Assembly: GCA_030673735.1 (NCBI GenBank)
Contig: DAOVIK010000039.1
Span: 1 to 10,034 of the forward strand
From: Anaerolineae bacterium
GTDB taxonomy: Bacteria; Chloroflexota; Anaerolineae; Anaerolineales; E44-bin32
Direction: 5' to 3'
Length of the DNA stretch: 10,034 nt
In this document: piece by piece, positions 1-7,059 of the stretch
Position numbering within the stretch: the first letter of the stretch is position 1
Layout of the letters: every line of letters starts with the position of its first letter
Position numbers and translations under genes: made by a program
The notes under the pieces: generated by a model
Seen by the model: only the letters and a program-made list of their open reading frames with translations
What the model was told of the DNA's origin: nothing
Databases searched by the model: none

Positions 1-1094
1 AGGAGATCGGAAGCAGCGTCAAAGTCATACTCGGGGAGTGGATAGTCTGGGGAAAAACCGAACGTATTGGCGGAAAGCGGACCTTCCGCCACCGGCGAAA
101 GCACGCCGAACAGTGTTTCGACCAAGCTTGGCCGATTGACGGACTGGATCAGCGCCGTCCGAACCAGAACATCATCGGTAGGAGACCGCTGTGTGTTGAA
201 CAGGAACTGCAGCGGCTGCCCCGGGATGGGTACCGCATGCAAGACAAAGCTGCCGCTTTCGACCAGTCGCGCTGCGTCATGGAACGGCATCTCTCCCATC
301 ACGTCGACCTCACCGCTCTCCAACGCCAGCGCGCGCGTGGCCTCATCTTCGTAGAAACGGAAGACGATCTCGTCTATTTGAGCCTGCGCTTCGTGGTACA
401 CCGATGGTCCCCAGGCGTAGTCTGGATTTGCCTCCAGTGTGATGCGATCGTTGGGGATGTATTCGACGAAGCGATACGGGCCGGTTCCCACTTGGTGGAA
501 TTGGTATTCTGTGGCCCCCCATGTCTGCAGCGCTTCTGGTGACGCCATTCCGAGATATACCTGCGAGAGTGAATCCATCAGTGGGGCAAACGGCTCGCTC
601 AGGTGAAACGCTACCGTGTATTCGTCAAGCACCTCCACCTCTAGGAACGGCCCCAGCATGTAGATGGCTTTTTGCGAGTGATGATCGGGATTCAGAGTGT
701 AGTCGATGTTATCCTTCACGGCTTGCGCGTTGAAGGGTGTGCCATCATGAAAATGCACGTCCGTGCGCAACACAAACGTGTACGTGAGCCCATCTGGGGA
801 AATGGTCCAGCTGGCAGCCAGTCCGGGAACGAATCCGCCATTCACCGGGTCTTCGAAAACCAGCGTATCGTAAACCGAACGGAGCGGGATCGTGAGCTCG
901 GAGGATGCGTTGAGGTGCGGATCGATGCCGGATGGGGAAAGCGTTAGGCCATAGGTAAGTCGCTGGGTGGGGGTGGTTCCATCCCCACAGGAGGAGAGCA
1001 GGAGCAGGGATAACACCAGCGCTAAGGCAGGGATATGCCGAGCTGCGGTTCGGCGTGGGTTGCCAGAGAACGAAGGCTGACGTGCACGGCGCAT
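1..1094 (-). CDS. ABC transporter substrate-binding lipoprotein, family 5 (oligopeptide/nickel/oligosaccharide type), C-terminus cut off by the window edge
   Basis: I translated the minus strand from ATG at 1094 and it stays open to the left edge, giving 364 residues of a protein normally about 500-600 long. Residues 1-35 form a lipoprotein signal: an Arg-rich start, a Leu/Ala-rich hydrophobic stretch, then the lipobox LSSC with Cys36 as the lipidation site. The family 5 solute-binding fold follows: LAASWTISPDGLTYTFVLR at 92-110, the FHDGTPFNA segment at 115-123, and GTGPYRFVEY at 203-212. The family captures peptides, nickel chelates or oligosaccharides outside the membrane and hands them to an ABC permease. 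The ligand cannot be told from sequence, and the permease and ATPase genes are not in the window. A second in-frame ATG lies six codons upstream (1112); I prefer 1094 because a purine-rich GGAAGAGAG precedes it at a usable distance. The ROK kinase lies upstream in the same direction. Confidence 0.9.
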   Translation of the reverse strand, partial: MRRARQPSFSGNPRRTAARHIPALALVLSLLLLSSCGDGTTPTQRLTYGLTLSPSGIDPHLNASSELTIPLRSVYDTLVFEDPVNGGFVPGLAASWTISPDGLTYTFVLRTDVHFHDGTPFNAQAVKDNIDYTLNPDHHSQKAIYMLGPFLEVEVLDEYTVAFHLSEPFAPLMDSLSQVYLGMASPEALQTWGATEYQFHQVGTGPYRFVEYIPNDRITLEANPDYAWGPSVYHEAQAQIDEIVFRFYEDEATRALALESGEVDVMGEMPFHDAARLVESGSFVLHAVPIPGQPLQFLFNTQRSPTDDVLVRTALIQSVNRPSLVETLFGVLSPVAEGPLSANTFGFSPDYPLPEYDFDAASDL

Positions 1095-1177
1095 GATGTC
1101 GCTCTCTTCCATTTCAATGTGCCGTGGAATCCGCGGGATAGACACCCGATTCTCACGACGATTTTCCGGGACACCCT

Positions 1178-1183
1178 ATTGTA
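1178..1183 (-). promoter_or_regulatory. Possible -10 element for the binding-lipoprotein gene
   Basis: The minus strand reads TACAAT here, matching five of six bases of TATAAT, and would give a leader of about 77 bases before the ATG at 1094. I see no good -35 hexamer at 16-18 bases spacing, so this is a weak call. The gene could instead be read through from the ROK kinase. Confidence 0.3.
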
Positions 1184-1305
1184 TCGTCATTCCAAATCGT
1201 TGGCTGCAAGCTCCATAAAGCATCAAGGAGCGTCAGAAGCCAGAAGCAGGCGCTCGATTTGTGCCGGAATCGTTGTGGAGTAGGTCTAGACGAAGGTAGA
1301 TGAGG

Positions 1306-2256
1306 CTACGCTTGGCTGGCCAAGACCATCGCGCCGACAAGCCCAGCACTGTCGCCCAGCTTGGCGGGAAGCAAGCGCACCTGGTCGACGTAGGCGGGAT
1401 GCATTACGTGCTTCCGCATCGCGCGTTCGATCGGTTCGAAGAACAGCTCGCCGATACGTGATACGCCGCCGCCAAGCACGATCACCTCGGGATTGAAGGC
1501 GTGCGCGAGGCTGGCCAGGTGGCGACCGATATGCTCACCCGCTTCGCCCACCACCTCCCGAGCCAACGCATCGCCCTTCCGCGCGGCCAATCCAACAAGC
1601 TCGGCGGATAGCGGCTCCGAATCGTCGACCAATTCGGCAAGCATTGAAGCTTCCCCCGCTTCGAGAAGCGCCAACGCGCGGCGGGCTATTGCCGGGCCGG
1701 AGGCGAGCGTCTCCAGATGTCCATGCTGGCCGCATCCGCATTGAGAACCTCCGGATTGGACGGACATATGCCCCAACTCACCGGCCAGTCCTTGCGCGCC
1801 ACGCAGAAGCTTGCCATCGATGATGGCCCCGCCGCCGATTCCGGTGCTGATCGTGAGGTAGATCATGTTCTTGGTTCCTTGCGCCGCGCCGTGGCTCCAT
1901 TCGCCCAAAGCAGCCAGGTTGGCGTCGTTGTCCAACACCACTGGGCACGAGAAGTGTTCCGCCAAGCGTTCACACAGGGGGATTTCGTTCCAGCCGGGCA
2001 TGTTTGGCGTATCGAGGATCACGCCTCGAAAGGGATCCAGCGGCCCTGGAGAGCCCACACCAATGCGCAGATCCTTCTTCTTTCGCGCGGGCAAGATGCT
2101 CTCGATGGTTTCGATCATACGCGCGATAACGGCATCAGGACCTTGTGAGGCAAGTGTGGGAACCTTGATTGAATCAGCTGGGGGCGGCTGGTCACGCTTG
2201 AAGTAGGCGACTCTTAGGTTGGTCGCGCCCAGATCGACGGCGATCAACGAGGACAT
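1306..2256 (-). CDS. ROK-family sugar kinase (glucokinase-like)
   Basis: This 316-residue protein has the usual length and motif order of a ROK kinase, which transfers phosphate from ATP to a hexose (glucose, N-acetylmannosamine, fructose and others) in the cytoplasm. Visible motifs are the N-terminal phosphate loop DLGATNLR (8-15), NDAN with the presumed catalytic base Asp111, the ISTGIGGGAIIDG loop (136-148), GELGH with zinc-ligand His163, the zinc-loop CGCGQHGHLE (173-182), and the C-terminal LGGGVS (261-266). No DNA-binding domain precedes the kinase, so it is an enzyme rather than an NagC/Mlc-type repressor. The third zinc-loop Cys of the family is replaced by His180, which could still bind metal. 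No Shine-Dalgarno precedes the ATG; an extended -10 predicts a leaderless transcript. The binding-lipoprotein gene lies 211 bases downstream. Sugar specificity is not determinable here. Confidence 0.9.
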   Translation of the reverse strand: MSSLIAVDLGATNLRVAYFKRDQPPPADSIKVPTLASQGPDAVIARMIETIESILPARKKKDLRIGVGSPGPLDPFRGVILDTPNMPGWNEIPLCERLAEHFSCPVVLDNDANLAALGEWSHGAAQGTKNMIYLTISTGIGGGAIIDGKLLRGAQGLAGELGHMSVQSGGSQCGCGQHGHLETLASGPAIARRALALLEAGEASMLAELVDDSEPLSAELVGLAARKGDALAREVVGEAGEHIGRHLASLAHAFNPEVIVLGGGVSRIGELFFEPIERAMRKHVMHPAYVDQVRLLPAKLGDSAGLVGAMVLASQA

Positions 2257-2262
2257 GCTCGC

Positions 2263-2271
2263 AGTATATCA
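2263..2271 (-). promoter_or_regulatory. Extended -10 promoter of the ROK kinase, leaderless start
   Basis: The minus strand reads TGATATACT, an extended -10 (TG, one base, then TATACT with five of six consensus matches). Seven bases past the hexamer falls on 2256, the A of the ATG, which predicts a leaderless mRNA. The sequence at the -35 position (CAAGAC) is poor, as is usual for extended -10 promoters. No ribosome binding site lies between the hexamer and the start codon. Confidence 0.6.
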
Positions 2272-2276
2272 TGCGC

Positions 2277-2305
2277 TTGCCGTTTGTCTTGCACCGCCTT
2301 AGAAT
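2277..2305 (+). promoter_or_regulatory. Promoter of mutS (TTGCCG-17-TAGAAT)
   Basis: TTGCCG (2277-2282) and TAGAAT (2300-2305) match four and five of six consensus bases and are spaced by exactly 17 bases. The predicted start of transcription, seven bases past the -10, is 2312, which is the G of an in-frame GTG. The -35 lies inside the region the divergent ROK promoter would occupy, so polymerase probably cannot sit on both at once. Confidence 0.6.
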
Positions 2306-2311
2306 GTGTTC

Positions 2312-4900
2312 GTGAGCAAAAAGAAAGATACGCCAGTACGACAGCAATACCTCGAGATCAAGCGTCGCTATCCGGACGCGATCTTGTTCTTTCGCCTTGG
2401 GGATTTCTACGAAACCTTCGATCAAGACGCGGAGATAGCAGCGCGCGAGCTGGACATCGTTCTAACCTCGCGGAACATTGCCAAGGGCACACGAGTGCCA
2501 ATGGCGGGCATTCCTCATCATGCGGCAGAGAACTACCTCGGACGGCTGATCGAGAAGGGATACCACGTTGCCATCTGTGAGCAGGTAGGGGACGAGCCAG
2601 TCAAGGGCCTCTTCCCTCGCCAAGTCGTGCGCGTCGTCACGCCGGGAACCGTGGTCGAGCCGGGGCTACTCCCTGGAGACATGAACAACTACCTGGTGGC
2701 CATTGTGGTTGAGGATGATCAAGTCGGCGTGGCATACGCCGACATCAGCACCGGGGAATTCGCCGCCGCTCAGCTTCATGCTCCGGATCCCCAGACCATC
2801 GTGCGACAAGAGCTTGTGCGCTTGAAGCCGGCCGAGGCGCTGCTCCCCGAAACGCTATCGCTTGAGAACGGCGGAACCACACATCTCACCCGGCTTCCCG
2901 ATTGGCGCTTCGAGATCGATCGAGCGCAGGAGAAACTGCAGCAGCACTTCGGAACCGCGACTTTGGATGGATTCGGCCTCGGTGACAAGCCGCAGGCTAT
3001 ACAAGCGGCGGGAGCGCTGGTCGACTATCTGGATGAATCCCAGCAGCCTGCTCTCAAACTTCTGACCAAACTCTCAACCTACACGCTTGACGAGTTCATG
3101 GCCCTCGATGCTGAGACCCGGCGTAACCTCGAGCTCACCGAAACGTTGCGCACGGGAGAGGTTCGCGGTTCGCTTTTGGGGATTGTGGATGCCACGCAGA
3201 CCCCGATGGGCAAGCGATTGATGCGGCAATGGATCGCAAAGCCGCTGCTGGACCTGAAGCGCATTCAACGCAGGCACGACCAAGTCGAGGCGTTCTTTTC
3301 GGACGGGCTCTGGCGCGCCGAGGTGCGTCAGGCGCTCAAGAAGGTGGGTGATCTCGAGCGGCTGACCAATCGTTCCGCTGCCGGGGTGGCGGGCCCGCGC
3401 GATCTCTCCGCCTTGCGCGAGCAGCTGCAGTTCTTGCCCGAAGTGATCCAGCTGCTGAGCAAGCGCAAGGAGAAGGCGCTGAAGACGCTTTTCGCAGACC
3501 TCAATCCATGCAAGAAGATACGCGAGCTTCTGGAAAAGGCCATCGCCGACGATCCACCCGCCACGCTGGCACACGTGGGCGTCATTCGTGATGGTTATTC
3601 CAAGCAGCTGGATGGGGTGCTGGAGTCCTCGCGCACCGCGCGGGAGTGGATCGCCAATCTCGAAGCCGTCGAGCGTGAGCGCACGGGGATCAAGAATCTC
3701 AAGGTGGGCTACAACAAGGTCTTCGGGTACTACATCGAGATCACCAAAGCCAACACCGAGCGCGCTCCCGAGGATTACATCCGCAAGCAGACGCTGGTCA
3801 ATGCCGAGCGCTACATCACGCCTGAGATGAAGGATTACGAGGCGCAGGTGCTGACTGCTGAAGAGCGCACCCGCGAGATCGAAGCCGAGCTGTTTCGGGA
3901 GGTGTGCCGCAAGGTGGGTGATCAAGCGCCGAAGCTGCTCGGAACCGCGCGCGCGCTGGGTCGCTTGGATGTGCTCTCCGGCTTGGCGGAGGTGGCCGTA
4001 CGCAAGGGGTATGTTCGACCGGAGCTAGTCGAGGAGGACATTCTCGAGATCCACGATGGCCGTCATCCGGTCGTGGAGGAATTCCTGGTTGGCAGACGCT
4101 TTGTTCCCAACGATGCGATCTACGAGGACGGCGAGCGCGTGCGTGTGATCACCGGGCCCAACATGTCGGGCAAGAGCACCTACCTGCGCCAGGTGGCGCT
4201 GATCAGCCTGATGGCCCAGATGGGAAGCTATATACCCGCCCAGTCCGCTCGCTTGGGACTGACGGACCGCATTTTCACGCGCATCGGCGCACAGGACGAG
4301 ATCCATGCCGGCCAATCCACGTTCATGGTCGAGATGGTCGAGACTGCCAACATCCTGCACCATGCTACCCGCCGCAGCCTGCTTATCTTGGACGAGATCG
4401 GGCGCGGCACAAGCACTTACGATGGGCTATCGATTGCGTGGGCTGTCGTTGAGTACCTTCACAACCATCCACGGCTGCGAGCGCGCACGCTCTTCGCTAC
4501 CCATTTTCACGAACTCACGCGTCTTGCCGAGGTGCTGCCCGGCGTACGGAACTACAACGTTGCGGTTTCGGAAGAGGGGGGACAGGTGGTCTTCCTGCAC
4601 AAGATCGTGCCCGGAGGAGCAGACCGGTCATACGGCATCCACGTGGCCGAGCTAGCCGGCCTGCCGCGGCCGGTGATCAACCGCGCCCAGGAAATCTTGG
4701 CGCAGCTCGAGGCGGACGCCAGCGAGGTACGCTTGAAAGGCCGTGTTCCGGCGCGGCAGATGGCGCTATTCCCGGAAACCAACCCGTTGCTGGATGATCT
4801 CCTGTCGCTGAACATTGATGCCATGTCGCCGCTGGAAGCGCTCAACAAACTCTACGAATGGTACAAGCGCTTTCACGAAATCCCGCCCGAAGAAGATTGA
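2312..4900 (+). CDS. mutS: DNA mismatch repair protein MutS
   Basis: MutS recognises base mismatches and small loops and starts mismatch repair. About 862 residues, full length for the MutS1 family. Numbered from GTG at 2312, the mismatch-reading Phe-x-Glu motif sits in GDFYETF (Phe32, Glu34), followed by connector, lever and clamp domains. The ATPase has Walker A GPNMSGKST (615-623), Walker B ILDEIGRGTS with Asp694 and Glu695, and THFHEL with His731. A QMALF pentapeptide (816-820) fits the beta-clamp-binding consensus, and the last roughly 30 residues (SPLEALNKLYEWYK) match the C-terminal oligomerisation helices, so nothing is truncated. A GTG at 2306 is also in frame, but it abuts the -10 hexamer; 2312 coincides with the predicted transcription start and there is no Shine-Dalgarno for either. 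mutL is not adjacent. The gene converges on the amidohydrolase with a 46-base gap that shows no hairpin terminator. Confidence 0.97.
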   Translation: MSKKKDTPVRQQYLEIKRRYPDAILFFRLGDFYETFDQDAEIAARELDIVLTSRNIAKGTRVPMAGIPHHAAENYLGRLIEKGYHVAICEQVGDEPVKGLFPRQVVRVVTPGTVVEPGLLPGDMNNYLVAIVVEDDQVGVAYADISTGEFAAAQLHAPDPQTIVRQELVRLKPAEALLPETLSLENGGTTHLTRLPDWRFEIDRAQEKLQQHFGTATLDGFGLGDKPQAIQAAGALVDYLDESQQPALKLLTKLSTYTLDEFMALDAETRRNLELTETLRTGEVRGSLLGIVDATQTPMGKRLMRQWIAKPLLDLKRIQRRHDQVEAFFSDGLWRAEVRQALKKVGDLERLTNRSAAGVAGPRDLSALREQLQFLPEVIQLLSKRKEKALKTLFADLNPCKKIRELLEKAIADDPPATLAHVGVIRDGYSKQLDGVLESSRTAREWIANLEAVERERTGIKNLKVGYNKVFGYYIEITKANTERAPEDYIRKQTLVNAERYITPEMKDYEAQVLTAEERTREIEAELFREVCRKVGDQAPKLLGTARALGRLDVLSGLAEVAVRKGYVRPELVEEDILEIHDGRHPVVEEFLVGRRFVPNDAIYEDGERVRVITGPNMSGKSTYLRQVALISLMAQMGSYIPAQSARLGLTDRIFTRIGAQDEIHAGQSTFMVEMVETANILHHATRRSLLILDEIGRGTSTYDGLSIAWAVVEYLHNHPRLRARTLFATHFHELTRLAEVLPGVRNYNVAVSEEGGQVVFLHKIVPGGADRSYGIHVAELAGLPRPVINRAQEILAQLEADASEVRLKGRVPARQMALFPETNPLLDDLLSLNIDAMSPLEALNKLYEWYKRFHEIPPEED

Positions 4901-4946
4901 CAATCGTACTCCCATTCCCTATTCGTCCATGGCCCCGTATTGTGCG

Positions 4947-6923
4947 CTAGGGCTGGATCAGTTCGGGATATTCTTCGGTAACGGCCTGCGAGACATCAAC
5001 CTCCAATATCTTGAGAACCGTGGAAATCAGCTCAGCCTTGCGTTCTGCGTCTCTGCGCGACCACGTGCGGCTCTTGACCTCCAAGAACCATCCATCGAGC
5101 TTGGGCATCAGAATCTGATCGATGTTGATGAAGAATTCCTCGCCGGCGTGATGTACCAGCCAGCGAAGTCGATCCTTATTGATCGTGACGGTCGCTTCGG
5201 GCTCGAAGTATTCCTTGTAGAAGCGCAGGCTGTGTGTGGCAGGAGCGATGAAGCGCGAACGTGAAAGCAGAACCGAGTTGTCATACATCCGCTCCGCAGC
5301 CGGGCCGGTCAACGTCAGACGGTAGCGCACGTTGAAAACTCGGCCCTGGTCGTCGACAAACTCGTCCTCACGCCGTCGCAGCCTTCCTTGCGAGGGATCG
5401 GCAAACGCGAAGTAGCAATCATACTCGCGATAATGCGCTCTTCGCACGATCTCAAAGGCCTCGCTTTCCAGCTTCTCGATGATCGGAGCGGGATCTGGGA
5501 TGCGAACCTTGATCTGCACTTCGTAGCTCTCCTCCTGCTCTGCGCCTCCGATGGCAACCAGCTTGGAGAGCACTGATCCCTCACGTTCGGTCAGGAAGGA
5601 ATCCACCTGCCTGGCGAACTCCTGCGCTTCCTGCATGAGCGGTTCTTCTTCTAGAGTCAGCAGCTTGCGGTCGCGCATGAGCCAGCGACCATTGACCATC
5701 ACATCGCTGACATCGGTGGACTTTGCGGCGTATACAAGCCGAGAGTAGATGGCTTCAGGATCACGGTCGAAATGAGGCCAGTTATGCAAGGTGTCGAGAT
5801 CCACGAGCGCCAGATCGGCGCGCTTGCCCTTTTCGATGGAGCCGGTGAGGTGTCCGAGGTGCAACGCCTTTGCGCCCAGTCGCGTAGCCATGGCAAACAC
5901 CATGCGAGCGGGAACCGCGGTAGGATCGCCAGTCGTTCCTTTGGCCAGGAAGGTCGCCAAGCGCATTTCTTCGAACATATCCAGATCGTTATTCGAAGCC
6001 GTTCCGTCGGTTCCCAAGCCGACGTTCACGCCGGTTTCCAGCATGTCCCTGACGGGGGCAAATCCGGAGGCCAGCTTCATGTTGCTGGAAGGGTTGTGCG
6101 CTACCCCTGCGCCGGCGTGCTGCAGTGTGTGGATTTCTCCATCGTCGATGTGAACGCAATGCGCGGCAAGCAGCTTGGTTTCAAGAAGGCCAAGCTTCTT
6201 AACCCATGGGACGACCGGCATATCGTAGGTCTCACGCCATTCTTTGACTTCCTGCTCCGTCTCGGCAATGTGGGTCAACAGCGGAACATCAAATTCGAGA
6301 GCAAGCTCGATGCAGGCGCGCAGAATCTCTACGGTGCTGGTGTATGCTGCATGTGGCGCAATCGCGGGTACGATCAACTCATGATCCTTCCATTTCTGGA
6401 TGAATTCACGCCCCGCCTCAAGCGCATCCTCGAAAGAGGGCGCATCGGGGGCAGGGAATTTGAGCACCGTCTGAGAGCAAACAGCTCTCAGACCTGCCTC
6501 GGCTGCAGCTTCGGCAACGGCATGCTCGAAGTAATACATATCTGCGAAGCAAGTTGTCCCGCTGCGGATCATCTCTGCGCAGGCGATCTTCGTTCCAAGG
6601 CGGACTAAATCGGGGGACACAAACTCGCGTTCGACGGGCATCACATAGCCCAACAACCACACGTCCAGACGCCGGTCGTCGGCGAGACCGCGGACCAGGT
6701 TCATGGCTGCATGCGTGTGTGCGTTGATCAACCCCGGAATCAACGCCTTCCCCTCGCAGTCCAACGTCTTCGATGCCGTATGGTCCGTTAGGATCTGCTT
6801 CTCCTCACCGACATCGAGTACGCTGTCACCGCGAATGGCAACCGCCCCTTTGGGAAACACACGGTACGCATCATCCATGGTCACAATGGTCGCATTTTTC
6901 AGAATCAAGTCCACCTTGCTCAC
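4947..6923 (-). CDS. mtaD: Fusion protein: MtaD-type amidohydrolase (MTA/SAH deaminase) plus C-terminal CYTH-like domain
   Basis: The first 440 or so of 658 residues are a metal-dependent amidohydrolase of the methylthioadenosine/S-adenosylhomocysteine deaminase type, which replaces the adenine amino group by oxygen and releases ammonia. Visible are the metal ligands His69 and His71 (NAHTH), His218 and Glu221 in HIAETEQE, Asp306 in LGTDG, the substrate-contact motif IAPHAAYT (His191), and HNPSSNMKLASG (276-287). Ordinary MtaD proteins are about 400-450 long. Here residues about 465-658 add a domain that reads as CYTH (CyaB/thiamine triphosphatase fold): YEVQIKVRI (467-475), LRRRED (515-520), VRYRLTLTG (532-540), and near the end NIDQI then GWFLEVK (611-617). 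Several CYTH catalytic acids look substituted, so its activity is uncertain. The GTG start is supported by GAGGTGG ending three bases upstream. The divergent pdp suggests nucleoside salvage. The deaminase call is strong; the exact substrate is not certain. Confidence 0.88.
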   Translation of the reverse strand: MSKVDLILKNATIVTMDDAYRVFPKGAVAIRGDSVLDVGEEKQILTDHTASKTLDCEGKALIPGLINAHTHAAMNLVRGLADDRRLDVWLLGYVMPVEREFVSPDLVRLGTKIACAEMIRSGTTCFADMYYFEHAVAEAAAEAGLRAVCSQTVLKFPAPDAPSFEDALEAGREFIQKWKDHELIVPAIAPHAAYTSTVEILRACIELALEFDVPLLTHIAETEQEVKEWRETYDMPVVPWVKKLGLLETKLLAAHCVHIDDGEIHTLQHAGAGVAHNPSSNMKLASGFAPVRDMLETGVNVGLGTDGTASNNDLDMFEEMRLATFLAKGTTGDPTAVPARMVFAMATRLGAKALHLGHLTGSIEKGKRADLALVDLDTLHNWPHFDRDPEAIYSRLVYAAKSTDVSDVMVNGRWLMRDRKLLTLEEEPLMQEAQEFARQVDSFLTEREGSVLSKLVAIGGAEQEESYEVQIKVRIPDPAPIIEKLESEAFEIVRRAHYREYDCYFAFADPSQGRLRRREDEFVDDQGRVFNVRYRLTLTGPAAERMYDNSVLLSRSRFIAPATHSLRFYKEYFEPEATVTINKDRLRWLVHHAGEEFFINIDQILMPKLDGWFLEVKSRTWSRRDAERKAELISTVLKILEVDVSQAVTEEYPELIQP

Positions 6924-6926
6924 TTG

Positions 6927-6933
6927 CCACCTC
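6927..6933 (-). promoter_or_regulatory. Ribosome binding site deciding the GTG start of the deaminase fusion
   Basis: The minus strand reads GAGGTGG, close to a full anti-16S match, three bases before GTG at 6923. It fixes this GTG as the start, in contrast to ROK and mutS, which have no such site. Confidence 0.75.
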
Positions 6934-6949
6934 GCAATCGATTTCGCAC

Positions 6950-6958
6950 ATTTTAGCA
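6950..6958 (-). promoter_or_regulatory. Extended -10 promoter of the deaminase fusion
   Basis: The minus strand reads TGCTAAAAT: TG, one base, then TAAAAT with five of six consensus matches. Predicted transcription start is near 6943, giving a 20-base leader that holds the Shine-Dalgarno. The -35 position is GC-rich and unlike TTGACA. An inverted repeat (6972-6988) overlaps that -35 position. Confidence 0.5.
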
Positions 6959-7036
6959 GAAGGACGGATTTGTGGCGGGAAATCCCACTGGATTGCTTCC
7001 TCTCGCCATATGCTGCAAGTGGTCAGAGAATACGTA

Positions 7037-7042
7037 TATAAT
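7037..7042 (+). promoter_or_regulatory. -10 element of pdp (perfect TATAAT)
   Basis: A perfect TATAAT sits 17 bases before the pdp ATG. Transcription would start near 7049, giving an unusually short leader of about 11 bases that just contains the GAGGA site. The best -35 candidate at 18 bases spacing, CTGCAA, matches only three of six bases. Confidence 0.6.
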
Positions 7043-7049
7043 CACCTCT

Positions 7050-7054
7050 GAGGA
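7050..7054 (+). promoter_or_regulatory. Ribosome binding site of pdp
   Basis: GAGGA lies five bases before the ATG at 7060 and supports that start. Confidence 0.7.
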
Positions 7055-7059
7055 TAGCT

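Noticed and set aside
1717..2148. Plus-strand open frame opposite the ROK kinase
   Set aside because: The minus strand encodes ROK motifs over the same interval; the plus frame has no motif or initiation signal.
3074..3925. A 283-codon open frame on the minus strand inside mutS
   Set aside because: It lies wholly within a clearly recognisable MutS coding region, shows no family motif and has no promoter or ribosome binding site; it is a GC-driven shadow frame.
4901..4946. Possible bidirectional terminator between the convergent mutS and deaminase genes
   Set aside because: I found no stable inverted repeat and no T-run in the 46 bases.
5772..6608. A 278-codon plus-strand open frame inside the deaminase fusion gene
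   Set aside because: The opposite strand encodes the conserved amidohydrolase motifs over this same interval, and the plus-strand product resembles no family I know.
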